Source of the DNA: Arcicella aurantiaca
GTDB taxonomy: Bacteria; Bacteroidota; Bacteroidia; Cytophagales; Spirosomataceae
Direction of reading: 5' to 3'
Length of the DNA: 64,000 bases
Assembly: GCF_003148625.1 (NCBI RefSeq)
Contig: NZ_QGGO01000011.1
Span: forward strand, 82,049-146,048
Position numbers and translations under genes: made by a program. The notes beneath the pieces were generated by a model. It had not been told where the DNA came from and made no database searches. It saw only the letters and a list, made by a program, of their open reading frames with translations. Below, piece after piece: positions 19,065 to 28,584 of the stretch. Position 1 is the first letter of the stretch. Each line of letters starts with the position of its first letter.

Positions 19065-22000
19065 ATGACTAATTTCGACAATAAAGGGTTGTATCGCAAA
19101 GAATTTGAACACGATGCTTGTGGAATCGGTTTCGTTGCGAACATGAAAGGGCGAAAGTCGCACAAAGTTGTAACTGACGCTATTCAAATGCTTATTCGCA
19201 TGGACCACCGTGGTGCCTGCGGTTGTGACCCTAATTCAGGTGACGGAGCAGGGATTCTTCTTCAAATTCCTCATGAATTTTTCTTAGAAGAGTGTACTCA
19301 ATTAGGAATTGATTTACCTGCCGCTGGTGAGTATGGCGTAGGTATGACCTTTTTCCCTAAAGATGCGGCTACTCGTGAGGAGTGTAAAGAAATTATTACT
19401 CGTAAAGCTAAGAAATTAGGTTTAGAGATTCTTGGATACCGTGTTGTACCATGTACAAATATCGAAATTCAAGGAGCTGAATCGGGTAATACTGAACCTC
19501 AAATGGAACAACTTTTCATCAAACGCCCTGCAACGGTTACTGATGAAATGACTTTTGAGCGTAAACTTTATGTATTCCGTCAAGTTACTGCCCGAATCAT
19601 TAACGAAACTGTCAAAGGTGTAGATAATAAATTCTATTTTGGTTCTTTGTCGGCACACACCATTATTTATAAAGGTATGTTGACGACCATGCAAGTTCCG
19701 GGATATTTTGATGATTTGAAACGTGAAGAATTTACTTCTGCTTTAGCAATTGTTCACTCTCGTTTCTCGACAAATACCTTCCCAGAATGGCGTTTGGCTC
19801 AACCTTTCCGTTTTATCGGACATAATGGTGAAATTAATACGGTAAAAGGAAACTCTGCGTGGATGCAAGCTCAATCAGCTTTGTTTGAGTCTGAATTTTT
19901 CACAAAAGAAGAAATGGAAATGATTTTACCAGTTGCTCAATTGGGACAATCAGATTCAGCCGTTTTGGATAATGCCATCGAATTGTTGTACATGAGTGGA
20001 CGCTCGCTTCCACACGTGATGATGATGTTGATTCCAGAAGCATGGGACGGCAACGAGCAGATGGAACAATACAAAAAGGATTTTTACGAGTATCACGCTG
20101 CCATGATGGAGCCTTGGGATGGTCCAGCTTCTATTTCGTTTACTGACGGAAAAATCATTGGGGCTACTTTAGATAGAAATGGTTTACGTCCATCAAGATA
20201 CTGGGTTACTGACGATGATTTCGTAATCATGGCTTCTGAAGCAGGTGTTTTGGATATTGACCCTGCTAAAATCGTATCAAAAGGTCGTTTACAACCTGGT
20301 AAAATGTTCGTTGTGGACATGGAAGCTGGTCGTATTATTCCAGATACAGAATTAAAAGAAAAAATCTGTCAACAACAGCCTTATGGCGAATGGTTGAAAG
20401 CCAATAAAATTAAAGTAGAAGACTTGCCAAAAGCAGGTTCTGAATACCGTGCACCGTTTGAACGTGAATTATTATTACGTCAACAAGTTTTCGGATTCAC
20501 TACGGAAGATTTACGAGTTTTATTAGCTCAAATGGTTGAAACAGGGAAAGAAGCTCTTGGTTCAATGGGTGTTGATACGCCTTTGGCTATTCTTTCTGAC
20601 CAAGCTCAACATTTATCATATTATTTCAAGCAATTATTTGCACAAGTTACCAACCCACCGATTGACTCAATCCGTGAGCGTACTGTCATGTCATTGCTTT
20701 CTGATATTGGTGGTTTGAGAAACTTATTAAAAGAATCTCCAGAACACTGTCGCCAGATTGAAATTCGTCAGCCAGTTTTAACAAACGCTGAAATTGAGAA
20801 AATTCGTTGGATAGACCATAAAAACTTCCAAACTAAATCAATCCATACAACTTTCCGTGCCAATGGAAAAGCAGGTGAATTGAAAAGAGCTTTGGATAGA
20901 ATTTGTCAATATTCAGAAGATGCCGTTGATGATGGATACGCAATTATCTTATTGACTGACCGTGGTGTTGATTCATCACACGCTCCGATTCCTTCATTAT
21001 TAGCAGTTGCCGCAGTTCATCACCATTTGATTCGTCAAGGAAAGAGAGCTCAAGTTGGTTTAATTGTTGAAGCAGGAGACGTTTGGGAAACACATCAATT
21101 TGCAACTTTGATTGGTTTTGGTGCATCAGCGGTGAATCCGTACATGGCATTCGAAACAATTAATGGAATGAAAGAAAAAGGCATTCTTCAAGTTGATTAT
21201 CCTTACGAAAAATTACAAGCCAATTATATCAAAGCCGTTAATGGTGAATTGTTGAAAATTTTCTCTAAAATGGGTATTTCAACGCTTCAATCTTACCAAG
21301 GAGCTCAAATATTTGAAATTGTTGGTTTAAGTAAAGAAGTAGTTGATACGTATTTCTCAGGAGCAATTTCAAGAATTGGGGGTATTGATTTGGAAGGTAT
21401 CGCTAAAGAAGCCTTAATCAAACACAAAAACGGTTATCCAGAAGTACCAGTAGCAAATCCTAAATTGGAAGTTGGGGGTATTTATCAATGGAAACAACGT
21501 GGAGAAGCTCACTTATTTAATCCTGAGACAATTCACTTGTTGCAACAATCGACAAAATCGAATAGTTACGCTCAGTATAAAAAATATTCAAAAATCATTG
21601 ATGACCAAGCTGAAAGAGCATTAACCCTTCGTGGATTATTGAAATTCAAAAAAGGAAAACCAATTGATATTAGCGAAGTAGAACCAATTGAAAATATCTT
21701 CAAACGTTTTGCAACGGGTGCGATGTCTTTCGGTTCAATTTCTTACGAAGCACACACAACTTTAGCTATTGCGATGAACCGCATTGGTGGTAAATCAAAC
21801 TCTGGAGAAGGTGGAGAAGACCCAATCCGTTTTGATAAATTGCCGAATGGAGATTGGTTAAATTCTGCTATTAAACAAGTAGCTTCTGGACGTTTTGGGG
21901 TAACTTCTCATTATTTGAGTAATGCCAACGAACTCCAAATTAAAATGGCTCAGGGGGCAAAACCGGGAGAAGGTGGACAATTACCAGGACATAAAGTTGA

Positions 22001-23636
22001 TGACTGGATTGGTAAAACTCGTCACTCAACACCGGGTGTAGGTTTGATTTCTCCTCCTCCTCACCACGATATTTATTCAATTGAAGATTTAGCACAATTA
22101 ATCTTTGACTTGAAAAACGCTAACCGTGCGGCTCGTATTTCGGTAAAATTAGTATCAGAAGCAGGTGTAGGAACGATTGCAGCGGGTGTGGCAAAAGCTC
22201 ACGCAGACCATATCTTAATCGCAGGACATGATGGAGGAACGGGTGCATCACCACTTTCATCAATTCGTCACGCTGGTTTACCTTGGGAACTTGGTTTAGC
22301 AGAAGCACACCAAACGTTGGTAAGAAATAAATTGCGTGGACGTGTAACGGTACAAACGGACGGACAAATCAGAACAGGTAAAGACCTTGCAGTAGCAGCT
22401 CTTTTAGGTGCTGAGGAATTTGGAGTTGCAACAGCGGCTTTAGTAACTGCTGGTTGTATCATGATGCGTAAATGTCACGTAAATACTTGTCCAGTAGGTG
22501 TGGCGACGCAAGACCCACGTTTGCGTGCCATGTACACAGGTGAAGCTGACCACGTAGTAAATTTATTTACTTTCTTGGCAACTGAATTGCGTGAAATCAT
22601 GGCTGAATTAGGTTTCAGAACTGTAAATGAAATGGTTGGGCAGTCGGATAGATTGGAAATGAAAGAAGCTTTGAGCAACTGGAAATTGAAAAACTTAGAC
22701 TTAGCACCAATTTTATACAAGCAACCAATGGATTTGGATGTAGCTCTTTATAAGCAAGAAGACCAAGACCACGGATTGCAAGACCAAATTGACTGGCAGT
22801 TATTAGATATTGCAAAACCTGCTCTTGAAAATGGCTCTAAAGTTTCGGCAGAATTGAACGTAATCAATGTGAATCGTACAATTGGTACGATGTTATCAAA
22901 CGAAATCACGAAGAAATACGGTGCAAAAGGTTTACCAAACGATACTATTAACATCAAGTTTAAAGGTACGGCTGGACAATCTTTCGGGGCATTCTCTGTA
23001 AATGGTATTACATTTGAATTAGAAGGTGATTCTAATGACTATATCGGAAAAGGACTTTGTGGTGCTAAATTGATTGTTTATCCTGACAAAAAAGCAACTT
23101 TCAATCCTTCTGAAAACTCAGTAGTTGGTAACGTTTCATTCTACGGGGCAACTTCTGGAGAGGCTTATTTGAGAGGTATGGCAGGTGAGCGTTTCTGTGT
23201 AAGAAACTCTGGTGCAAAAGTAGTAGTAGAAGGTGTTGGTGACCACGGTTGCGAATACATGACAGGAGGTTTAGTGGTTATCTTAGGTGAAACTGGACGA
23301 AACTTTGGTGCAGGTATGTCGGGTGGAGTTGCTTATATCTGGGATAAAAACAAAGACTTTGCTCCTAAATTGAATGGTGAAATGGTAGCGATTGAAGAAT
23401 TGACAGTTGAAGATGAAAATATCTTGAAATTGTACGTTTCTCAACACTTACAATACACAGACTCAGACGTTGCGAAAAATGTCTTAGATAATTGGACGGC
23501 TATTTTACCGCAATTTATCAAAGTAATGCCACAAGATTTCAAGAAAGCATTGTCTTCAAGAAATATCAGCGTTGCGGAGGTTTTGGAAGATAAAAACGTT
23601 GTTTACAAAGATATTCAAGTGGAAATCGCACATTAA
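19065..23636 (+). CDS. gltB: Glutamate synthase, large (alpha) subunit
   Basis: The large subunit transfers the amide nitrogen of glutamine to 2-oxoglutarate, using electrons from GltD. Its 1523 residues match the family. The class II glutamine amidotransferase domain starts at Cys19 in EHDACGIGF, so an 18-residue propeptide would be removed. The central and FMN-binding synthase domains follow, with GEGGEDP, PGEGGQLPG and AGHDGGTGASP. The 3Fe-4S cluster cysteines are C1131, C1137 and C1142 (CIMMRKCHVNTCP). The C-terminal GXGXG beta-helix is present. It is separated from gltD by a toxin-antitoxin pair. Confidence 0.98.
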   Translation: MTNFDNKGLYRKEFEHDACGIGFVANMKGRKSHKVVTDAIQMLIRMDHRGACGCDPNSGDGAGILLQIPHEFFLEECTQLGIDLPAAGEYGVGMTFFPKDAATREECKEIITRKAKKLGLEILGYRVVPCTNIEIQGAESGNTEPQMEQLFIKRPATVTDEMTFERKLYVFRQVTARIINETVKGVDNKFYFGSLSAHTIIYKGMLTTMQVPGYFDDLKREEFTSALAIVHSRFSTNTFPEWRLAQPFRFIGHNGEINTVKGNSAWMQAQSALFESEFFTKEEMEMILPVAQLGQSDSAVLDNAIELLYMSGRSLPHVMMMLIPEAWDGNEQMEQYKKDFYEYHAAMMEPWDGPASISFTDGKIIGATLDRNGLRPSRYWVTDDDFVIMASEAGVLDIDPAKIVSKGRLQPGKMFVVDMEAGRIIPDTELKEKICQQQPYGEWLKANKIKVEDLPKAGSEYRAPFERELLLRQQVFGFTTEDLRVLLAQMVETGKEALGSMGVDTPLAILSDQAQHLSYYFKQLFAQVTNPPIDSIRERTVMSLLSDIGGLRNLLKESPEHCRQIEIRQPVLTNAEIEKIRWIDHKNFQTKSIHTTFRANGKAGELKRALDRICQYSEDAVDDGYAIILLTDRGVDSSHAPIPSLLAVAAVHHHLIRQGKRAQVGLIVEAGDVWETHQFATLIGFGASAVNPYMAFETINGMKEKGILQVDYPYEKLQANYIKAVNGELLKIFSKMGISTLQSYQGAQIFEIVGLSKEVVDTYFSGAISRIGGIDLEGIAKEALIKHKNGYPEVPVANPKLEVGGIYQWKQRGEAHLFNPETIHLLQQSTKSNSYAQYKKYSKIIDDQAERALTLRGLLKFKKGKPIDISEVEPIENIFKRFATGAMSFGSISYEAHTTLAIAMNRIGGKSNSGEGGEDPIRFDKLPNGDWLNSAIKQVASGRFGVTSHYLSNANELQIKMAQGAKPGEGGQLPGHKVDDWIGKTRHSTPGVGLISPPPHHDIYSIEDLAQLIFDLKNANRAARISVKLVSEAGVGTIAAGVAKAHADHILIAGHDGGTGASPLSSIRHAGLPWELGLAEAHQTLVRNKLRGRVTVQTDGQIRTGKDLAVAALLGAEEFGVATAALVTAGCIMMRKCHVNTCPVGVATQDPRLRAMYTGEADHVVNLFTFLATELREIMAELGFRTVNEMVGQSDRLEMKEALSNWKLKNLDLAPILYKQPMDLDVALYKQEDQDHGLQDQIDWQLLDIAKPALENGSKVSAELNVINVNRTIGTMLSNEITKKYGAKGLPNDTINIKFKGTAGQSFGAFSVNGITFELEGDSNDYIGKGLCGAKLIVYPDKKATFNPSENSVVGNVSFYGATSGEAYLRGMAGERFCVRNSGAKVVVEGVGDHGCEYMTGGLVVILGETGRNFGAGMSGGVAYIWDKNKDFAPKLNGEMVAIEELTVEDENILKLYVSQHLQYTDSDVAKNVLDNWTAILPQFIKVMPQDFKKALSSRNISVAEVLEDKNVVYKDIQVEIAH

Positions 23637-23680
23637 GATTATTATTGTAATTTAGAATCTAAATTCAAACTCTTTTTATT

Positions 23681-23878
23681 ATGCAATATATCGTAAATAA
23701 TAAAGGAAAAAATACAGCAGTAATCATTCCAATTAAAGAATGGGATGAGTTGCAACGGATTAAGAAAAAATTACAAATATTTGATAATCTTGATAATGCT
23801 TTACAAGAAGTAAAAGACGTAAAAGCTGGTAAAAGAACAGAAGGAAGAAGTTTAGAAGATTTTTTAAATGAAAACTAA
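23681..23878 (+). CDS. Antitoxin of a type II RelE-like pair
   Basis: A 65-residue protein reading VNNKGKNTAVIIPIKEWDEL at its N-terminus, a Phd/YefM-like DNA-binding start, followed by a charged helix and the tail EGRSLEDFLNEN that would wrap the toxin. Its stop codon overlaps the start of the toxin gene by 11 bp, the usual translational coupling. It lies 44 bp after gltB. The antitoxin should neutralise the toxin and repress the shared promoter. The exact family is uncertain because such proteins are short. Confidence 0.75.
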   Translation: MQYIVNNKGKNTAVIIPIKEWDELQRIKKKLQIFDNLDNALQEVKDVKAGKRTEGRSLEDFLNEN

Positions 23879-24227
23879 GGTAATTACTACTGATGATTTT
23901 GAAAAATCTGCTAAACCTCTTTTGAAAAGATATGCTTCTTTAAAATCAGAACTTCAAAAACTATCTAATGATTTAAAAGAAAACCCTACTTTAGGAGTAT
24001 CTCTTGGAAGTGGAGTTTACAAAATAAGGCTTGCGATAAAAAGTAAAGGAAAAGGTAAAAGCGGTGGAGCAAGAGTTATTACTTATTTTGATTTAGAGGT
24101 TTTGGTAGAAACTGAAACAAAAGAAGAGTATAATCGAGTCTTTTTGTTAGAAATATATGATAAATCTGAAACCGATTCTATTTCGGCAAAAGATATTGAA
24201 AAATTGACAAATAGACGTTTGGATTAA
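23868..24227 (+). CDS. RelE/ParE-superfamily toxin
   Basis: A 119-residue basic protein with a RelE-like layout: N-terminal helices (FEKSAKPLLKRYASLKSEL), then a beta-sheet with LGSGVYKIRLAIKSKGKGKSGGARVITYF, and FLLEIYDKSETDSIS near the end. This pattern is common in Bacteroidota addiction-module RelE proteins, which cut ribosome-bound mRNA. The antitoxin precedes and overlaps it. The pair interrupts the gltB-gltD order. Whether the toxin is active cannot be judged because catalytic residues vary within the family. Confidence 0.8.
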   Translation: MKTKVITTDDFEKSAKPLLKRYASLKSELQKLSNDLKENPTLGVSLGSGVYKIRLAIKSKGKGKSGGARVITYFDLEVLVETETKEEYNRVFLLEIYDKSETDSISAKDIEKLTNRRLD

Positions 24228-24304
24228 TTATAATTCTAATCACATTAAATCTCTTCGATAAATACTATCATATTTATTGAAATATAAAATCCGAATTAAA
24301 TAAA

Positions 24305-25795
24305 ATGGGAAAACCAACAGGATTTTTAGAAGTAACAAGAGAAACTCCTAAGAAAAGACCCGTCGCTGAACGTGTCCAAGACTATAAAGAAATAGATATT
24401 GATTTTGAAGCAGGAAAAGTAAAAGACCAAGCAAGCCGTTGTATGGATTGTGGCGTTCCTTTCTGTCATAATGGTTGTCCACTCGGAAACATTATTCCTG
24501 AATTTAATGATGCCGTTTATGACCAAAACTGGGCTTATGCGTATGAGATTTTATCTTCTACTAATAACTTCCCTGAGTTTACAGGTCGTATTTGTCCAGC
24601 ACCTTGCGAGTCAGCTTGTGTGTTAGGTATCAATAAACCGCCCGTTACAATTGAATATATTGAGAAATCAATCATTGAATATGCTTTCGGAAATGGTTTA
24701 GTTAAACCAAATATTCCATCAAAACGCACTGGTAAAACAGTGGCAGTTATTGGTGGAGGTCCTGCGGGAATGGCTGCTGCGGCTCAATTAAACAAAGCAG
24801 GGCATACAGTAACTGTTTTTGAACGTGCTGATAAAATTGGTGGATTGTTACGTTATGGTATTCCAGATTTCAAATTAGAAAAATGGGTTGTTCAACGTCG
24901 TGTTGAAGTAATGGAGCAAGAAGGAATTGTTTTCAAAACAAATACTAACGTAGGAAAAGACATTAAAGCAGATGATTTATTAGACGAATTTGATGCAGTA
25001 GTGCTTTCTGGTGGTTCAACTGTGCCGAGAACTTTACCAATTCCCGGAGCGGACTTGAAAGGTGTTTATCCTGCCATGGAGTTCCTTTCTCAACAAAATA
25101 AAAGAGTTGCTGGCATCGACCGTGTTGTTAATCATGCAGGACAATCATATCCAATGGGAGAAATTTACGCAACAGATAAAAATGTTGTCGTTATTGGTGG
25201 TGGAGATACAGGTTCTGACTGCGTTGGTACGTCAAACCGTCATAAAGCAAAATCAATTACACAAGTAGAAGTAATGCCAATGCCTCCTGCTGAACGTGCT
25301 GAACAGACACCGTGGCCAAACTGGCCAATGATGTTGCGTACATCTACGTCACACGAAGAAGGAGCAAATCGTCAGTGGTCAATTGCGGTAAAAGAATTCA
25401 TTGGTGATGCCGATGGAAACTTGAAAGGCTTGAAATTAGCTGATATCGTAATGGAAGTAAAAGACGGAAAAGCACAGCAAGTTCATACAAATGAACGTGA
25501 AATTCCTGTTGAATTAGCATTAATCGCCGCAGGTTTCTTGCACCCACAAAAAGAAGGTTTGTTGGCTCAATTAGAAGAAAAAGGTTTAGAATTCGACGAA
25601 AGAGGAAATGTAAAAGCAAACAATTATCAAACTTCAGTTGATAGCGTTTTTGCGGCAGGAGATATGCGTAGAGGACAATCTTTAGTAGTTTGGGCTATTT
25701 CAGAAGGTAGAGAGGCTGCACGTGCAGTTGATATTTACTTAATGGGCGAGTCAACTTTAGAAGCAAAAACTGTTTCGAGTTTTGCGGTAGCTTAA
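24305..25795 (+). CDS. gltD: Glutamate synthase, small (beta) subunit
   Basis: The FAD-containing NAD(P)H-dependent subunit that feeds electrons to GltB. The 496 residues include N-terminal cysteines for iron-sulfur clusters (CMDCGVPFCHNGCPLGN and ICPAPCESAC). The FAD-binding motif is VIGGGPAGMAAA and the NAD(P)-binding motif is VVIGGGDTGSDCVG. The C-terminus has VFAAGDMRRGQSLVVWAISEG. It follows the toxin gene by 77 bp and can still be on the gltB transcript, or be driven from within the inserted segment. Confidence 0.97.
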   Translation: MGKPTGFLEVTRETPKKRPVAERVQDYKEIDIDFEAGKVKDQASRCMDCGVPFCHNGCPLGNIIPEFNDAVYDQNWAYAYEILSSTNNFPEFTGRICPAPCESACVLGINKPPVTIEYIEKSIIEYAFGNGLVKPNIPSKRTGKTVAVIGGGPAGMAAAAQLNKAGHTVTVFERADKIGGLLRYGIPDFKLEKWVVQRRVEVMEQEGIVFKTNTNVGKDIKADDLLDEFDAVVLSGGSTVPRTLPIPGADLKGVYPAMEFLSQQNKRVAGIDRVVNHAGQSYPMGEIYATDKNVVVIGGGDTGSDCVGTSNRHKAKSITQVEVMPMPPAERAEQTPWPNWPMMLRTSTSHEEGANRQWSIAVKEFIGDADGNLKGLKLADIVMEVKDGKAQQVHTNEREIPVELALIAAGFLHPQKEGLLAQLEEKGLEFDERGNVKANNYQTSVDSVFAAGDMRRGQSLVVWAISEGREAARAVDIYLMGESTLEAKTVSSFAVA

Positions 25796-25802
25796 TATTG
25801 AG

Positions 25803-25867
25803 AATTAATAGTGAATAATTAAGAATTAATAGTTAAACTCGCAATTCTTAATTATTCACTATTAATT
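25803..25867. terminator. Perfect 25-bp inverted repeat between convergent genes
   Basis: The arm at 25803-25827 is an exact reverse complement of 25843-25867, with a 15-nt loop. The arms are themselves made of 7-bp units such as GAATTAA, TAGTGAA and TAATTAA. The element fills the space between gltD and the convergent ABC gene, whose stop codon starts 2 bp later. It probably acts as a bidirectional terminator and belongs to the heptad-type elements. Confidence 0.8.
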
Positions 25868-25868
25868 T

Positions 25869-26522
25869 TTAATTATCAACTATTAACCCATCTTGCATTA
25901 CCAATTTCCTATCTGCCATATTGGCTAATTCCTCATTATGCGTTACAATTACAAAAGTTTGATTGAATTTATCTCTTAAATCAAAGAAAAGCTGATGCAA
26001 TTCTTGGGCATTTTTAGAATCTAAATTACCAGAAGGCTCATCGGCAAAAACGATTGTTGGCGAATTTATCAAAGCACGGGCAACGGCAGTACGTTGCTGT
26101 TCACCTCCCGACATTTGAGAAGGTAAATTATGTATTCTATCCTGTAAGCCAAGCAAAACTAATAACTCTTCAGCCTTTTCCTTTACACCCTTTTCTTTAC
26201 CTCCGATATAGGCAGGCATACACACGTTTTCTAAAGCCGTAAATTCTCCTAAAAGGTTATGGAATTGAAAAATGAAGCCTAATTTCTCATTTCTAAATTT
26301 TGCTAAATCATTATTTTTTAAACTCGTAACTTCTTGGTTATCAATAAAAACTTGTCCAATATCTGGTTTGTCTAATGTGCCTGCAATGTGTAAAAGCGTA
26401 CTTTTCCCGGCACCCGAAGCTCCTACGATAGATACAATTTCGCCTTGATTAATCGTTAAATCGATTCCTTTCAAAACAGTTAGACTCCCGTATGTTTTTT
26501 GTATATTTTTTATTTGTAGCAT
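25869..26522 (-). CDS. LolD/MacB-type ABC transporter ATPase
   Basis: A 217-residue ATP-binding subunit of the LolD/FtsE/MacB group. Walker A is GASGAGKST, the signature is MSGGEQQRTAVARAL, Walker B is IVFADEPSGNLD, and the H-loop is VTHNEEL. The SGNLDS extension after Walker B is typical of LolD. Partner permeases in this group are FtsX/MacB-like; one is encoded far away at 37915-39156, but a link is only a guess. The downstream end abuts the inverted repeat. Confidence 0.9.
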   Translation of the reverse strand: MLQIKNIQKTYGSLTVLKGIDLTINQGEIVSIVGASGAGKSTLLHIAGTLDKPDIGQVFIDNQEVTSLKNNDLAKFRNEKLGFIFQFHNLLGEFTALENVCMPAYIGGKEKGVKEKAEELLVLLGLQDRIHNLPSQMSGGEQQRTAVARALINSPTIVFADEPSGNLDSKNAQELHQLFFDLRDKFNQTFVIVTHNEELANMADRKLVMQDGLIVDN

Positions 26523-26535
26523 GATTAATTACAAG

Positions 26536-27216
26536 TTATAACTCTTTTATCAAAATCTTCCGAAAATCAATCGGATACCCCTCATATTGTAATAAAATTC
26601 GTCCCTCTGAAACCTCAATTTGTTTCCCTTCATTGACTAATTTTCCGTTTAATTCTTGTTTTACAATTCCATCTTTAGAAGTAATAATAACTTTATTCCA
26701 TTCACCAAAAGGTTTTTCTGCATCTTCAAAACGTGCTGAAACAACGCTTTTCCCTGCTTCGGTTTTCTTTCCTTTTACTTCTAAAACCACGTTTTGAAGA
26801 AACACAAAATCACCCGTAGCACCTTCTTTTACTTGAAATTGTATGCCTTTTGGCCATAAAGTATCAGGCGTTGAAGTGGGTACGAGATACATAATACCAC
26901 TGTTTTTCTTATTGCTTTTTCTAACTACTGACGAATCCGTATTCCATTTGTATTCAATACTTAACTGAAAATTCTTAAATGATTTTTCAGACATTAAATA
27001 CCCAACTTTTTCACCATACAAACGAATCATTTTTTGTTCTGCATGAAAAACTTTTGAGGCATCTTTTTGCTTGCCAGATACAGGTTCATAAGCGTACCAA
27101 CCCTTTAAATTTTTCTCATTAAATAGCTTTATTTTAGCTTGTGCATACGTTTTTGTCGCAAATGAAGTAATTACAAATAGGAGGATACACAGTTGATAAT
27201 TTGATTTTTTTATCAT
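26536..27216 (-). CDS. Secreted DUF1080 (3-keto-disaccharide hydrolase-like) protein
   Basis: A 226-residue protein with a signal peptide ending near KTYAQA. The rest is one concanavalin/laminin-like domain of the DUF1080 type, with LFNEKNLKGWYAYEP at the start, FQLSIEYKW, NSGIMYLVP and a final GRILLQYEGYPIDFRKI. Characterised members hydrolyse 3-keto-glycosides, a function named in Pfam. Its gene lies 13 bp upstream of the ABC ATPase gene on the same strand, so they may be co-transcribed, though no functional link is apparent. Confidence 0.85.
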   Translation of the reverse strand: MIKKSNYQLCILLFVITSFATKTYAQAKIKLFNEKNLKGWYAYEPVSGKQKDASKVFHAEQKMIRLYGEKVGYLMSEKSFKNFQLSIEYKWNTDSSVVRKSNKKNSGIMYLVPTSTPDTLWPKGIQFQVKEGATGDFVFLQNVVLEVKGKKTEAGKSVVSARFEDAEKPFGEWNKVIITSKDGIVKQELNGKLVNEGKQIEVSEGRILLQYEGYPIDFRKILIKEL

Positions 27217-27306
27217 TGTTTTAAGTTCTGTTTCTCAACAGAGAAAGATTTTATTTTTAATGTATATTTTACTAATCTTTAAAACCTAAATCCTAATCCA
27301 TTATAC

Positions 27307-28311
27307 TCAATACCAATCATCCACATTATTCTCACGCTCGATTTTCTGTTCCAAACTGTCAGGTAATTTGGCGAAAAAATCAATGCCAGTCATAACTTCC
27401 AATTCATCAATGCTGATAGTAAAGGATTTTACCAAATCTACTGAACCTTCATTGGGGAATAAAAAAGCAATGGCTTCCTCAGTGGCAGGGTCATAGATAA
27501 TTTTATAAAATTTTTCAGGAACAGCAATTTGATTCATTCTACCAATAGTTGGTAAACCTTTTTTCAAAATTGGTCCTGTCACTATAATCAGTTCACCACG
27601 TTTTTTAACCCATGAGCGTACTTTATTTTCTAAATCATTCCAAATTCCTCGGTTAAAATCTGCTACTTGAGGAGCCATATTTGACATATAAAAAGTTTCA
27701 TCTTGCAATTCTTTATCATGCCTAAAATCGCCTGCGGGACATAAATGACCTCTGTCATAACCCGACCGTGAATAGTCTTGCGTAACTGCCGAGCCTGTTT
27801 CTACCAAAGGGTCTGGGATAAATTCATTAGAACGACTCTCATGTCCATAAACGGCATCTTTTACTAAACGATGTAAAACCCATGAAGCAAGTTCATATTC
27901 TTCTTGATAACTCAGAATGAAGGCTTTATGATGAACAATATCTGTATTCTTTTTTGAGTAAGGGATGTATTTGGCTAAATCTGAATTCTCTTCTGAATCA
28001 TCATCATCTCCCTTTTTACTTTTGAAGATATCGAAAAGCGATGTTTCTTTTTCCTCAATTTGCTCATCTACTTTTTCCTTGATTTTCTCTTTTACTTTAT
28101 TGCCAATATCTTCTGCAATAGAAGAGCCGTCGTCGCTTGCAATGGTGTCGCCACGTCCTGCCCGAGTCCAAGGTTCTGGGTCATTTTTTGAAGTATTGCC
28201 AAAAACCTTGTTAAAATCATTTTTCAATGACTGCATTGGTTCTGGTTTACCAAAATAATATAAAACTATGCCTAATAAAAAAAGGAAAACTAAAAATTTG
28301 ATTTTACTCAT
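27307..28311 (-). CDS. Membrane-anchored DNA/RNA non-specific endonuclease
   Basis: A 334-residue protein of the NucA/Serratia nuclease family (beta-beta-alpha metal). The N-terminus has one hydrophobic anchor (about residues 4-20), then a charged low-complexity linker rich in Glu, Lys and Asp (about 45-110), then the nuclease domain. The catalytic motif SGYDRGHLCPAGDF is intact, with the active His in DRGH, and the metal-binding Asn region NMAPQVADFNRGIWNDLE is present. It probably acts in the periplasm or outside the cell on nucleic acid for nutrient recovery or defence. It stands apart from the DUF1080 gene by 90 bp. Confidence 0.92.
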   Translation of the reverse strand: MSKIKFLVFLFLLGIVLYYFGKPEPMQSLKNDFNKVFGNTSKNDPEPWTRAGRGDTIASDDGSSIAEDIGNKVKEKIKEKVDEQIEEKETSLFDIFKSKKGDDDDSEENSDLAKYIPYSKKNTDIVHHKAFILSYQEEYELASWVLHRLVKDAVYGHESRSNEFIPDPLVETGSAVTQDYSRSGYDRGHLCPAGDFRHDKELQDETFYMSNMAPQVADFNRGIWNDLENKVRSWVKKRGELIIVTGPILKKGLPTIGRMNQIAVPEKFYKIIYDPATEEAIAFLFPNEGSVDLVKSFTISIDELEVMTGIDFFAKLPDSLEQKIERENNVDDWY

Positions 28312-28335
28312 GGAGTGTCAATGAATAATTGCGTG

Positions 28336-28556
28336 AATAAATACTAAAATGAACGATTAAATTTAGAGACTACTAATAAAAAATAATTGTGTCATTGTGA
28401 CTAATAAATACTAAAATGAACGATTAAATTTAGAGACCATAATAAAAAAATTGAGTCTTTGTGAATTAGTGGCTAATAAATACTAAAATGAACGATTAAA
28501 TTTAGAGACTACTAATAAAAATAATTGTGTCTTTGTGACTTAGTGGCTAATAATAA
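28336..28556. repeat. Three-copy direct repeat, 67-72 bp period
   Basis: A 33-bp core beginning TAAATACTAAAATGAACG occurs at 28338-28370, 28405-28437 and 28477-28509. The segments between the cores also resemble one another (TACTAATAAAAAATAATTGTG..., then TTTGTGAnTTAGTGGCTAA), so the whole unit is repeated and this is not a CRISPR array. The last unit ends with TCTTTGTGACTTAGTGGCTAA, a 9-bp-periodic phrase. It fills most of the 273-bp gap between the divergent endonuclease and flavoprotein genes. Confidence 0.85.
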
Positions 28557-28584
28557 AATACTTTTGTGATAATAAACAAAAAAC

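Noticed and set aside
22475-22957. Antisense frames inside gltB
   Set aside because: They are shadows of a strongly conserved gene and lie over the 3Fe-4S cluster region.
28338-28509. Three 33-bp repeats with 34- and 39-bp gaps, like a small CRISPR array
   Set aside because: The would-be spacers resemble each other and the unit repeats as a whole; no cas genes or leader are nearby.
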